From the NCBI RefSeq assembly GCF_024970185.1, contig NZ_CP103965.1:2662001-2726000 (forward strand): a DNA stretch of 64,000 nucleotides, written 5' to 3'. The stretch is from Pseudomonas sp. N3-W (GTDB lineage Bacteria > Pseudomonadota > Gammaproteobacteria > Pseudomonadales > Pseudomonadaceae). The notes beneath the pieces were generated by a model, which worked only from the letters and a program-made list of their open reading frames with translations, was not told the DNA's origin and did no database searches. Positions 26,153-35,989 of this stretch are shown here, piece after piece (position 1 is the first letter of the stretch; the number at the start of each line of letters is the position of its first letter). Both the position numbers and the translations under genes were made by a program.

Positions 26153-27070
26153 TCACCGCCATTCGGTGCCGTCTCGCAGCATGGCATTCAGCCTGATCAG
26201 CAGTATCCGCATGCAGGCGATGAGCGCGACTTTCGCGCTCTTGCCTCTCTCCCGTAGAGCCTCATAGCGCGCCTTGAAATCTGCCTGATGGCGGATCACG
26301 ACCCAGCAGGACATGTAGAGAGCACGTCTAACTCGGGCTCTTCCTCCGAAGATCTGACGTTTTCCGCTGTGATTGCCGCTGTCGTCATTGTAGGGTGCGA
26401 TTCCCGCCAGGGCCGCAATCTCCCGGCGATCAAGCTCACCGAGCTCGGGCAAGTAAACCAGCAAACTGGCAGTAGCCACCGTGCCGATGCCTTTAACAGA
26501 AATCAGCCGCTCGGCTTTTTCTGCATCCAGGTCGCGCATGCTTTGATTGATGGCTTTCTCGAGCTGCTTGATCTGCGTTTGCAGATAACGAATATGTTCT
26601 TTGATCGCTGTGATTGCAGTTGGCAACTGAGCCTGCTGAAGCCTGCGTTTGTTATCGTCCCGCTGCTGGACAAAGTGCTCGCGCAGTTGAACCAGCTCGC
26701 GCAGGGCTTCACGTTCAGGCGAAATGACTTTGTCACGAGACGCGTGCAGGACTTCGGCGAAATCAGCCAGAACAGCCGCGTCGATGGGGTCGGTCTTGGC
26801 ATTCTTGCCCATTGCTACAGCGAAGGCCCTGGCCCGACGAGGATTGATCCTGAGCACGTTGAAGTTCGCGTCTTGCAATGCCGCCATGACCCTTCGTTCA
26901 TAGCCACCAGTGGCTTCCAGCAATACCCGACCGACCTCGTAACAACTCAAATGCTCGATCAGTTCAACAAAGCCTTGCGAAGTGTTTGAAACGTCGAAGC
27001 CTTCGTTCTGTGGCTGAACCCAGACAACGAGGTTTGTTTTAGAGATATCGATGCCGACCCAGGAAATCAT
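26153..27070 (-). CDS. IS110-family transposase (DEDD recombinase)
   Basis: A 305-residue RuvC-like plus Tnp domain recombinase. The first catalytic aspartate is in GIDISKTN near residue 7. Then come the glutamate in LLEATGGYERRV near 52 and the DxxD in TDPIDAAVLADF near 95. The C-terminal transposase_20 domain has GIGTVATASLL, ALAGIAPYNDDSGNHSGKR with the catalytic serine, and a final helical part. The frame is intact, so the element may be active. It is slightly shorter than many IS110 transposases but has all core motifs. Confidence 0.95.
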   Translation of the reverse strand: MISWVGIDISKTNLVVWVQPQNEGFDVSNTSQGFVELIEHLSCYEVGRVLLEATGGYERRVMAALQDANFNVLRINPRRARAFAVAMGKNAKTDPIDAAVLADFAEVLHASRDKVISPEREALRELVQLREHFVQQRDDNKRRLQQAQLPTAITAIKEHIRYLQTQIKQLEKAINQSMRDLDAEKAERLISVKGIGTVATASLLVYLPELGELDRREIAALAGIAPYNDDSGNHSGKRQIFGGRARVRRALYMSCWVVIRHQADFKARYEALRERGKSAKVALIACMRILLIRLNAMLRDGTEWR

Positions 27071-27281
27071 GGCAAAACCCTCTTACACTCATGAGTGAGA
27101 GCGCTCTGGCTTTGCCCACGCTTGTGATTCGAGTGGCGCTCGTCCAACTGTTCGGGCTTATGGGCCAGAGTGGAAAGGTGGATGGCAGCTTTGCTCCCAC
27201 TCGTGCTTTAAGCCCCGCGGACTCACAGCTTGCCATCCACCCCTCTCACTTCAGAGTTTATCCCCTGATCTAGACACAAGC
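27071..27281 (-). ncRNA. Candidate IS110 bridge RNA
   Basis: The non-coding left end upstream of the transposase can fold into two stem-loops. Stem 1 is GTGGATGGCA (27178-27187) with TGCCATCCAC (27231-27240). Stem 2 is CTCTGGC (27104-27110) with GCCAGAG (27164-27170). The loop of stem 1 contains, on the transcript strand, GTGGGAGCAA, the sequence at the REP/IS junction at 26122-26131. The loop of stem 2 carries CACAAGCG, found at the other junction (27275-27282), and the complement of CAACTGT (26129-26135). This matches the target and donor loops known for IS110 bridge RNAs. Exact ends are unknown. Confidence 0.6.
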
Positions 27282-28317
27282 GGGCTTGCCCGCGATGGGG
27301 CCGTGTCAGCCACCATCACTGCTAATGACCCACCGCTATCGCGGGCAAGCCCGGCTCCCACAGGTGATCTTCAGTGAACACAAAATGGGTGTTCGGCAGC
27401 GATCCAATGTGGGAGCGGGCTTGCTCGCGAAGGGGCCGTGTCAGCCACCATCACTGCTAATGACCCACCGCTATCGCGGGCAAGCCCGGCTCCCACAGTT
27501 GATCTTCAGTGAACACAACATTGGCGTTCGGCAGCGATCCAGTGCGGGAGCGAGCTTGCTCGCGAAGGGGCCGTGTCAGCCGACATCCCGGTTGAATGAC
27601 CCACCGCCATCGCGGGCAAGCCCGGCTCCCACAGTTGATCTTCAGTGAACACAAAATCGGCGTTCGACCGCGATCCACGGTGGGAGCGAGCTTGCCCGCG
27701 ATGGGGCCGTGTCAGCCACCATCACTGCTAATGACCCACCGCTATCGCGGGCAAGCCCGGCTCCCACAGTTGATCTTCAGTGAACACAACATTGGCGTTC
27801 GACCGCGATCCAGTGTGGGAGCGGGCTTGCCCGCGATGGCGTAGTGTCAGCCACCATCCTTGCCAAATGACCCACCGCTATCGCGGGCAAGCCCGGCTCC
27901 CACAGTTGATCTTCAGTGAGCACAAAGTTGGCGATCCACACAGATCCAATGTGGGAGCGAGCTTGCTCGCGATGGGGCCGTGTCAGGCACCATCACTGCT
28001 AATGACCCACCGCTATCGCGGGCAAGCCCGGCTCCCACAGTTGATCTTCAGTGAACACAAAATGGGTGTTCGACAGCGATCCAGTGTGGGAGCGAGCTTG
28101 CCCGCGATGGGGCCGTGTCAGGCACCATCACTGCTAATGACCCACCGCTATCGCGGGCAAGCCCGGCTCCCACAGTTGATCTTCAGTGAACACAAAATGG
28201 GTGTTCGACAGTGATCCAGTGTGGGAGCGGGCTTGCCCGCGATGGGGCCGTGTCAGGCACCATCACTGCTAATGACCCACCGCTATCGCGGGCGAGCCCG
28301 GCTCCCACAGGGGATTC
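27282..28317 (+). repeat. REPIN tandem array, right of the IS
   Basis: Eight successive units of about 135 bases have cores near 27284, 27410, 27544, 27680, 27815, 27951, 28086 and 28221. Each holds a REP, about 45 bases, an inverted REP and a conserved spacer of about 40 bases ending in GATCCA. ORFs across it are repeat translations. The array abuts the batD stop codon. Confidence 0.92.
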
Positions 28318-28318
28318 A

Positions 28319-29959
28319 CTACTTGGGATAAAGCGGCGGCAACCCGCTATCGCCCACAGGATCCTGCACCCGCTCCGCCGTCGGGATCGACTTGATCGCC
28401 CGCCACAGTTCCTCGCCCTGCCAGTGCTGGCCGGTTTCGCTGTAGAGCGCGCCGTTCAGGCCGTCGAGGGCGTCGGACAGGGGCACGAAGCGGGCTGCCA
28501 TGTCGGCCAGGGTTTCCGGTTGTTGCCGGGCCCAGGCGTCGAGGGCCTGGCGGGTGGCTTGCGGGTCGTTGGCCTGGCAGGCGCGCTTGAGGTCGTCGAG
28601 CACCGTGCGCGGGCTCGGGCCGGTTTGCGCGGCCCGCAGGATCGCCGGTTGCCAGCGGGCGCGCCACCACAGGCCGAAGCCCAGCAGGGTGGTGCAGGCG
28701 AAGATCACCGTGCTGAGTTTCCACCACCACAGGGCTTCACTGTCGGCGCCGAACGCGGCTTGCGGACCGGTGGCCGGCGTGTCGACCACCAGGCTCGGGT
28801 TGTTTGCCACTTGCAGGGTCCGGGCCGGCAGGCTGGTGTGTTCCAGGTGATCTTCGAAGGTGTTCCACCAGACGATGTTGACCATTGGCAAGTCGATGGC
28901 GCCGCTGCGGGTCGGCACCAGCGCTTCGCGGTCTTCGCGGCTGCCGATCAGCCCGCGTTCGCTGTTGTGGTTGCTCAGTACCGGTTGATCCGGGTAGCGC
29001 CGCAAGCCATTGCCATCGGTGGCGGGCAGTGGCGGCAGTTGCGAACCGGCCAAGCCTTCGGCTTTTACCGTCAGGCTGCGGGTCAGGGAGTCACCGACCT
29101 GCGCGTGATCCGGCTCCGGGTTCCAGCTTTCTTCCAGGCTCAGGCTGCGGGCCGGTAGCCAGGGCGCGTCCGCGGGATAGGCAACCGGCTTGGGTTTGAC
29201 CGTCAGTGGGATCTCAGAGGAACTCACGCGCATCAGTTTGCCCGCCTTGGGCCCGGACGCGGCGGTGTCCAGGGATGGCTGCGCGTCAACCAGGGTGGCG
29301 CTGAACGTCTGTGTCGGGATGGTCAGCAGCCCGCTGTGCTGGGGGAAAATCGCGTAGCGCATTTCGATCACGCCATGGCGCAGGCCATTGATGACTTTTT
29401 CATAGGTGCGCGATTCGCCGAGTGTCTCGATGCGCGCATCGGGAATTTGCAGCGGGGTCAGGCTGCTGTCGTCGTACAGCGACACCGAGTGGTAAATGCG
29501 CAACGTCAGGATCGCCTGGGCCTGCACGTACACGCTGCTCTGATCGAGGCTGGCTTCGATGAACACCGGCGCCAGGGTGGTCTTGGTGTCCTGGTTTTCG
29601 CTCGCCATCACTTGCACGGTCAGCGGTTGACTGCGGGCTTCACCCAATTGCAGCGCCGGGATTTCCACGCTGCCGTTTTCTTTGGGCAGCAGGGTGATGA
29701 TCCAGCGGGTAGTCGCACGGTTGTCGCCGTTGAGGGTGTTCAACTGGTTGACCTGCCGGGTGCCGCGTACTTCGAACAGCGGCTCCAGCGGCGTCAGGTC
29801 GGGCTTGCCGAACAGCGTGACATCGGTGGACTCCAGGGTCAGATCGACGGTTTCCCCTGAATTCAGGCGACTGCGGTCGACACTGGCGGCCAGCTCCGCA
29901 GCCTGGGCCTGACCGGTCCACAGCAGTACAGCGAGCAAGAGGGCGGTGAAGCGGGTCAT
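28319..29959 (-). CDS. batD: BatD family protein
   Basis: Envelope protein of 546 residues with a signal peptide (MTRFTALLLAVLLWTGQAQA). It has a large periplasmic part of beta-sandwich repeats (VDRSRLNSGETVDLTLE and later similar segments) and one C-terminal transmembrane helix near residue 435. A cytoplasmic helical tail follows (RAAQTGPSPRTVLDDLKRAC). This is the BatD (oxygen tolerance) layout. The start at 29959 overlaps the previous stop by four bases; the frame extends to 30052 without support. It is the last gene of the MoxR/Bat operon, whose role in Pseudomonas is probably envelope stress or complex assembly. Confidence 0.9.
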   Translation of the reverse strand: MTRFTALLLAVLLWTGQAQAAELAASVDRSRLNSGETVDLTLESTDVTLFGKPDLTPLEPLFEVRGTRQVNQLNTLNGDNRATTRWIITLLPKENGSVEIPALQLGEARSQPLTVQVMASENQDTKTTLAPVFIEASLDQSSVYVQAQAILTLRIYHSVSLYDDSSLTPLQIPDARIETLGESRTYEKVINGLRHGVIEMRYAIFPQHSGLLTIPTQTFSATLVDAQPSLDTAASGPKAGKLMRVSSSEIPLTVKPKPVAYPADAPWLPARSLSLEESWNPEPDHAQVGDSLTRSLTVKAEGLAGSQLPPLPATDGNGLRRYPDQPVLSNHNSERGLIGSREDREALVPTRSGAIDLPMVNIVWWNTFEDHLEHTSLPARTLQVANNPSLVVDTPATGPQAAFGADSEALWWWKLSTVIFACTTLLGFGLWWRARWQPAILRAAQTGPSPRTVLDDLKRACQANDPQATRQALDAWARQQPETLADMAARFVPLSDALDGLNGALYSETGQHWQGEELWRAIKSIPTAERVQDPVGDSGLPPLYPK

Positions 29960-31701
29960 CGATTTTTTCCCTGATCCTGATGTTGTTGCTGTTCGTACCA
30001 GAATTTGCGCCTGAGCAATTCGCCGGGGTCGTCCGGGATTTTTCTGAGCCATTGCTCCAGCGCCTGCTGCTGTTCGCCTTCGATGCGGTCACTGGTCGGG
30101 CGCGGCGGTGGCTGGGTGCTTTGCTCGTCGGCCAGTTCGCTGCCGGGCACTTCATTGGGCCCCGGTTGCGGTGGTGAGGCAGACGACTGTTCGGTGTTCG
30201 CCGGGGGTGCCTGGCCATCGGCTGTCGCTTCGGCGCTGGTCGACGGCTGTGTGGCGGCCCCCGGCGGCGGGCTTTGGCTGGCATTGTCGGTGTCGTCGAT
30301 TTCGGCTTTTTCCGGCTCGGCTACCGCGGCCGCCGCTGCGGCTTTCTGTTTGAGCAGGCTTTCCACCAGTGCCTTGTTGGTCAGCGCCGGGCGCAGGTCC
30401 GGCTGGCGTTCCAGTGCCTGATCATAAGCGTCCAGCGCGGCTTCCAGCTCACCACTTCTGGCCAGGGCGTTACCCCGATTGTAGTGCGCCCGGGCGTCGT
30501 TGCCTTCGGCGAAGCGCTGGGCGGCGCCACTGTAGTCGCCAGCCTCGTACAGCGCCACGCCTTGCCACTGCGGGTCTTCAAAATGTTGTGCGGCCTCGGC
30601 CGGGTGTTCCTGTTTGAGCAAGTGCAGCCCACGCTGATCGGGGCGTAGCCACAGGTCTTGAAAGTCGAAGGCGTAGCTCGGTTGCGGCATCAGGAACAGC
30701 AGCGGCAGGCAGAACAACCAGCCGCGACGACCGGCGCAGGCGGCCAGCAGCAACAGTGGCAGCAGCATCCAGTAACCCTGATCGGCCCACGTGTCCAGGC
30801 GCAGGGTCTGACCATCGTTGCGCAATGCGCGCGGGCCGTCGAGCAGGCCCAGCGCGCGCAAATCACTGTCATCGAGCCGCGCCTGATGATAGCTGCCGCC
30901 CAGGTTGTCAGCGAAAGCGCTCAGGCTCTGGCTGTCGAGGCGGGGCACCAGGATCGCGCCTTGGGCGTCCTTGAGAAAACTGCCGTCATTTTGCGCCACG
31001 GGCGCGCCTTCAGCCGTACCGACGCCGAGCATCAGGAATCCGGTTGACGTAGCGCTGAGCGCCTGGCGAATACCCTGGCGTTCCTGCTCAGTGAGCGAGG
31101 ATCCGACCAGCAGGATCCGGCCCTGACCGAGCGCGCCCTGTTCCAGCAGCGTCAGCGCCTTGCTTACCGCCAGATCGGCGCGATGACCGGGCTCTGGCAT
31201 CAGCGACGGCTTGAGCGCGTCCAGCAGGTTGCGGCTGGTGGACAGGTCGTCCGACAGCGGCACCAGCGTGTGCGCGCTGCCGGCATAGACGACGATGGCG
31301 GTCTGCGCGTCGCTGCGGCTTTGCAGCAGGTCGAACACCTTGCGCCGCGCCTGCTCCAGTCGAGTGGGCGGGGTGTCCGTGGCGAGCATTTCCGGGGTCA
31401 GTTCCAGCAGCACCACCAACGGGTCGGCGGGTTTCTGACTGGTCTGTTCGACGCGCTCCCAGCTCGGCCCGAGCAGCGCGCCAAGCGCCAGCACCCAGGC
31501 CAGGCCCAGCACCACCCACGGCAGCTTGCTGTCGCGACCGTTGCCACCACTGAGCAGCGCGGCGTGGAAGGCCGGCGGCAGGATCATCTGCCAGCGCCCG
31601 GCGCGTTTCTGCCGGTGCCACAATTGCCAGAGCAACCAGCCCAGCAACGGCAACAGCAGCAGCCACCAGGGGCGGAACCAGTAAGGCCAGAGCGCGCTCA
31701 T
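29956..31701 (-). CDS. batB: VWA domain plus TPR protein (BatB/BatC fusion)
   Basis: Inner-membrane protein of 581 residues. Two N-terminal helices are followed by a von Willebrand A domain with a degenerate MIDAS site: the usual DxSxS reads LELTPEML here. A further membrane segment near 305-345 precedes two or three TPR motifs (AEGNDARAHYNRGNALARSG, ALDAYDQALERQPDLRPALTN). A Pro/Ala/Gln-rich low-complexity tail with a short conserved C-terminus follows. In other bacteria BatB (VWA) and BatC (TPR) are separate proteins; here they are one. It overlaps both neighbours by four bases. Confidence 0.88.
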   Translation of the reverse strand: MSALWPYWFRPWWLLLLPLLGWLLWQLWHRQKRAGRWQMILPPAFHAALLSGGNGRDSKLPWVVLGLAWVLALGALLGPSWERVEQTSQKPADPLVVLLELTPEMLATDTPPTRLEQARRKVFDLLQSRSDAQTAIVVYAGSAHTLVPLSDDLSTSRNLLDALKPSLMPEPGHRADLAVSKALTLLEQGALGQGRILLVGSSLTEQERQGIRQALSATSTGFLMLGVGTAEGAPVAQNDGSFLKDAQGAILVPRLDSQSLSAFADNLGGSYHQARLDDSDLRALGLLDGPRALRNDGQTLRLDTWADQGYWMLLPLLLLAACAGRRGWLFCLPLLFLMPQPSYAFDFQDLWLRPDQRGLHLLKQEHPAEAAQHFEDPQWQGVALYEAGDYSGAAQRFAEGNDARAHYNRGNALARSGELEAALDAYDQALERQPDLRPALTNKALVESLLKQKAAAAAAVAEPEKAEIDDTDNASQSPPPGAATQPSTSAEATADGQAPPANTEQSSASPPQPGPNEVPGSELADEQSTQPPPRPTSDRIEGEQQQALEQWLRKIPDDPGELLRRKFWYEQQQHQDQGKNR

Positions 31702-32777
31702 CGACGCCTCCGCAGACGCAGGCGTTTAAGCCGTTGACGCCAATCCGGCAATTGCTTGTGCAAAAACAGTTGTTTGGTAAACAGTCGTTGCAGCGGGTTG
31801 TGCGGCCAGCGCTCGCGCACCACCAGCAGCAGGCTCATCAGCAGTGCCAGCGCCAGCGGCCAGTGATACAGCGCTTGCGCCGGGCGGGCCTGGGTCGGTT
31901 GCTGGGCGACCGGTTCCAGCTTGTCGAGGGTGTCCTTGATCGCCTGCAACTCCTTACCGTCACGGGCGCGGAAATACTGGCCACCGGTAGCGTCGGCGAT
32001 GGCCTTGAGGGCCGGTTCGTCGAGGTCCAGGCTCGGGTTGACGCCAAGAAAGCCCAGGGTGCCGCTTTGCTCGGGGTCGGCGCCGATGCCGATGGGGTAG
32101 ATCTTCACGCCTTCACGGGCGGCCAGTCGTGCGGCGGTCAATGGGTCGATTTCGCCGGCATTGTTGGCGCCGTCGGTGACCAGAATCAGCACGCGGCTCT
32201 GGGCCGGACGCATGCGCAAGCGCTTGAGACCCAGGCCGATGGCGTCACCGATGGCGGTGTTCTTGCCGGCAATGCCGATGCGCGCTTCGTCCAGCCACAC
32301 CCGCACGGTGTGGCGGTCGAAGGTCAGCGGCGCCTGCAAATACGCCTGGCTGCCAAAGAGGATCAGGCCGACCCGGTCACCTTCGCGGCTTTCCAGAAAA
32401 TCGCCGAGCAGGTACTGCACCAGTGACAAGCGGCTGACGTCTTCGCCTTGCCACTGCATGTCGGGGAAATCCATCGAGCCTGAAACGTCCACCGCCACCA
32501 GCAGATCGCGCCCACTGGCGGCAATCGGCAGTGGTTCGCCGAGCCATTGCGGACGCGCCGCCGCCATCAGCAGCAACAGCCACAGCAATATGAACGGCGC
32601 TTGCTGGCGCCAGGCCGGCAGGTTGGCGCGGGCACGGCGGCGGGTCAGGCCTTCGAGGTCGTGCAAAAAGCTGACCTTGAGCGCCGGTTCACCGCTGTCG
32701 GCCACCGGCAGCAGGACACGCATCAGCCACGGCAGGGGTAGCAGGGCGAACAGCCACGGCCAGGCGAACTCAAACAT
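31698..32777 (-). CDS. batA: VWA domain-containing protein (BatA)
   Basis: A 359-residue inner-membrane protein. Two hydrophobic helices at about 1-25 and 60-75 precede the VWA domain, whose intact MIDAS motif VDVSGSMDF sits near residue 96 with the TDGANN element near 203. A C-terminal helix at about 305-325 anchors the protein. Such proteins present the metal-dependent adhesion site to the periplasm or cytoplasm for a MoxR ATPase partner. Its stop overlaps the BatB start by four bases. Confidence 0.9.
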   Translation of the reverse strand: MFEFAWPWLFALLPLPWLMRVLLPVADSGEPALKVSFLHDLEGLTRRRARANLPAWRQQAPFILLWLLLLMAAARPQWLGEPLPIAASGRDLLVAVDVSGSMDFPDMQWQGEDVSRLSLVQYLLGDFLESREGDRVGLILFGSQAYLQAPLTFDRHTVRVWLDEARIGIAGKNTAIGDAIGLGLKRLRMRPAQSRVLILVTDGANNAGEIDPLTAARLAAREGVKIYPIGIGADPEQSGTLGFLGVNPSLDLDEPALKAIADATGGQYFRARDGKELQAIKDTLDKLEPVAQQPTQARPAQALYHWPLALALLMSLLLVVRERWPHNPLQRLFTKQLFLHKQLPDWRQRLKRLRLRRRR

Positions 32778-33264
32778 GTTTGCGAATCCAGGTGTCGACG
32801 GCCTGGGTCAGGCCGGCGATGGCCTTGTCGTCGAGTTTGCATTCGGGTTTGTAGGCGCCTTCCACCAGCACCATCCAGCGTGTAAGGCCGGCGGCAGGGC
32901 AGCGGTTATCGAGGAACGCCAGCCATTTGCGGCCATTGAGCGTGTGGCTCTGGCTGTAGGGATAGTGGTTGCGGCACAGGCGCTTGAGCAAACCATTGAG
33001 TTGCTGCAACCAGGCGCCGGCCGGGGCGCCGTCATAGGGCTTGGGCATTTGTGCCAGCTCGGCCAGTGCGGCGATGCGCACCGGGTCCAGCGGCTGTTCG
33101 GCGCGAACGATCGGGCGTTTGTCGGGGATCAGCCGGCGCAGTCGCCACAGGCCGAAACCGATCAGTGGCAAGAGCAGCAACAGCAGCCACCAGCCCGGTG
33201 CTGGCGGCCAGAAGCTGATCGGCGGCGGCGACATCAGCGGTTGCAGTTGATCGATACTGTTCAT
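32770..33264 (-). CDS. DUF4381 domain-containing protein
   Basis: A 164-residue protein starting MNSIDQLQPLMSPPPISFWP with a single transmembrane helix near residues 25-45 (GWWLLLLLLPLIGFGLWRLR) and a cytoplasmic helical domain. It has the DUF4381 arrangement and sits, as usual, between the DUF58 and BatA genes. The start at 33264 is four bases inside the previous gene's end. The longer frame to 33540 is the shadow of the DUF58 gene. It is probably a small membrane partner of the Bat complex. Confidence 0.88.
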   Translation of the reverse strand: MNSIDQLQPLMSPPPISFWPPAPGWWLLLLLLPLIGFGLWRLRRLIPDKRPIVRAEQPLDPVRIAALAELAQMPKPYDGAPAGAWLQQLNGLLKRLCRNHYPYSQSHTLNGRKWLAFLDNRCPAAGLTRWMVLVEGAYKPECKLDDKAIAGLTQAVDTWIRKHV

Positions 33265-34205
33265 CGACCTTTTCCCGGTTTCTGTGGGTTCAGGTACTCG
33301 CGCAGTTGTTCGACCATCTCGCTCTGGGTGCTCAGCGGCATCAACAGCACCCGCAGTTTCTGCGCGAGCAATTCCCAGCGGGCAATGCGCGCTTCGGCCT
33401 GGGCGCGATAGGTCTGGCGCAGGTCGAAATTCAGGGTGTCGATTTCCAGCTGCGCCCCGCGTTCGGCGAAACGCAGCAGCCCGGCGGCGGGCAGGGCATG
33501 GTCCAGCGGGTCGGACAATGGCAACAGCAACAGGTCGCAATGGCGCGACAGCAGGCTCAACTGTTGCTCGGCACCGTCGTTCAGGGCGCGTTCGTCACAG
33601 ATCACGATCACCAGGCTGCCGGGACGCAGCACTTCGCGGGCACGGCGCAGGGCGATGTTCAAGCCATCCTCGTCCGGTGCGCGTTCGGTGTGCAGCGACT
33701 GATTGACCCGCACCAGGCGGTTGAGCAATTGCAGCAGGCTTTGTTTGCTGCGCCGCGGCTTGATTTCATAGTGTTCGTTGTCGCCGAACACCAGCCCGCC
33801 AACCCGGTCGTTATGCCCCAGCGCGGCCCAGCCAATGAGGCTCGCGGCTTGCGCGGCGAGTACCGATTTGAACATCAGCCCCGAGCCGAAAAACAGCCGG
33901 CGACTTTGCTCGACCATGATGAAGATCGGCCGTTCGCGCTCTTCGTGGAACAGCTTGGTGTGCGGTTCCTGAGTGCGGGCGGTGACGCGCCAGTCAATGG
34001 TGCGCACATCGTCGCCGGCCTGATAGACCCGCACCTGATCGAAATCCACACCACGACCGCGCAGCTTGGAGTGGTGCAGGCCGATCAGCGGGCTGCGCTG
34101 GCTCGGCGTGGAAAACAATTGCACTTCGCGCACGCGATGGCGCATCTCGATCAGCTCGGCGAGGCTGACGCGGATGCCCGGTTCAAGTGGCGGGAGGGCG
34201 TTCAT
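33261..34205 (-). CDS. DUF58 domain-containing protein
   Basis: A cytoplasmic protein of 314 residues with the DUF58 signature GRGVDFDQVRVYQAGDDVRTIDWRV near residues 48-72 and a VWA-like fold in the second half. No membrane segment is seen. The ATG at 34205 fits family starts; a TTG at 34214 overlapping the MoxR stop is the alternative. DUF58 proteins are standard partners of MoxR ATPases and Bat proteins. Confidence 0.9.
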   Translation of the reverse strand: MNALPPLEPGIRVSLAELIEMRHRVREVQLFSTPSQRSPLIGLHHSKLRGRGVDFDQVRVYQAGDDVRTIDWRVTARTQEPHTKLFHEERERPIFIMVEQSRRLFFGSGLMFKSVLAAQAASLIGWAALGHNDRVGGLVFGDNEHYEIKPRRSKQSLLQLLNRLVRVNQSLHTERAPDEDGLNIALRRAREVLRPGSLVIVICDERALNDGAEQQLSLLSRHCDLLLLPLSDPLDHALPAAGLLRFAERGAQLEIDTLNFDLRQTYRAQAEARIARWELLAQKLRVLLMPLSTQSEMVEQLREYLNPQKPGKGR

Positions 34206-34210
34206 CGGGG

Positions 34211-35170
<960 letters not shown>

Positions 35171-35466
35171 CGATGACTGTTCCTGGAAAGGGTGAGCGAA
35201 GGCGTTCGAATAACACCAGGGCCGGGGGCACTACTTTAATGCATCGGGGGGGGTGGCGACTAACGGCATTTTGCGTGGAGGGTGGGAAATGGTTGGCGAA
35301 ATTGTTTGTAAATTGTATGGCCGGAGGTTGGGTGGTGATCTCATGGGCCTCATCGCGAGCAAGCTCGCTCCCACAGGTAACCGCGTTCTTTCAGTAAAGA
35401 CGCGATCCACTGTGGGAGCGAGCTTGCTCGCGATGAGGCCGGATCAGGCGCCCGATATTCTGGAAA
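35171..35466. repeat. Intergenic region with a REPIN
   Basis: The 5' flank of the MoxR operon holds its promoter region (35171-35330, with no boxes I would assign). An inverted REP pair at about 35348-35440 has AAGCTCGCTCCCAC and GTGGGAGCGAGCTT separated by about 43 bases. No gene is supported. Confidence 0.7.
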
Positions 35467-35820
35467 TCAGAGCTGGCGGATATAGGTGCCAGTGCCCTTG
35501 AGGATGTTCTGCAAGGTTTCTTCCACTTCCGCCAGGTCCGTCATGTCAGCGTCAAAGGTGATCTCCAGCGAATCATCACCATTGAGCGCATCAGCATCCC
35601 CTGCGGCGATTTCGATCAGCAGTGTGCCCGCGCCGAGGGTGACTTTCACCCCGTCGAGCGTCGAAGGCTCATCCCCCAGCGTGATGTCCAGTGCGTCCTC
35701 GTCCGGGTAGCGGGTCATCAGGAACATATCGCCCTGGTCGCTGTGACAGCACAGCATGGCCATGTTGTCTTCTTCGTCATCGCACGGGTTGACGATCAAC
35801 AGGGCGGTGGTCATTTGCAT
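35467..35820 (-). CDS. Uncharacterised acidic protein
   Basis: A 117-residue soluble, strongly acidic protein. An internal ATG at 35814 would shorten it by two residues. It has CCHSDQGDMFLMTRYPDEDALDITL in the middle and an Asp/Glu-rich C-terminus. No signal peptide or membrane segment is present and no family was recognised. It is transcribed away from the RHS tip gene, with about 170 bases between the starts. Its acidic character recalls immunity proteins, but a divergent position is unusual for one. Confidence 0.7.
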   Translation of the reverse strand: MQMTTALLIVNPCDDEEDNMAMLCCHSDQGDMFLMTRYPDEDALDITLGDEPSTLDGVKVTLGAGTLLIEIAAGDADALNGDDSLEITFDADMTDLAEVEETLQNILKGTGTYIRQL

Positions 35821-35989
35821 AAGGAATTCCTGGCGCTGGGCGCGGTGTTGGCAGGCAAAGGGTGATTTTGCCAGCGTCCGGATATTTTTGCTGGGGTGTG
35901 TTGAACCTAGCAGTTCTGCTAGTTGTTGTTTTTGGCAAAAGGATAGACAGTCATGGACGTTTCCTGATCCTGGTCTGTCGGAGTTTCCT

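Larger units (their letters stand above)
26130..27281 (-). mobile_element. IS110-family insertion sequence inserted in a REP
   Basis: The REP core is split: GTGGGAGC ends at 26129 and GGGCTTGCCCGCG resumes near 27282. About 1.15 kb in between contains one DEDD transposase gene on the minus strand, a 23-base non-coding right end and a roughly 210-base non-coding left end upstream of the gene. No terminal inverted repeats or obvious target duplication were seen, as expected for the family. Boundaries are uncertain by one or two bases. REP-targeting IS110-type elements are known from Pseudomonas (for example ISPpu9 and ISPpu10). Confidence 0.88.

Noticed and set aside
27286..28214. Chained ORFs reading repeated peptides such as MTHRYRGQARLPQL through the REPIN arrays (also at 46655-47314 and 49828-50987)
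   Set aside because: They only translate the 135-base repeats, which are extragenic palindromes.
30108..30648. Plus-strand ORFs opposite the Bat genes
   Set aside because: Shadows of the Ala/Pro-rich tail of the VWA/TPR protein.
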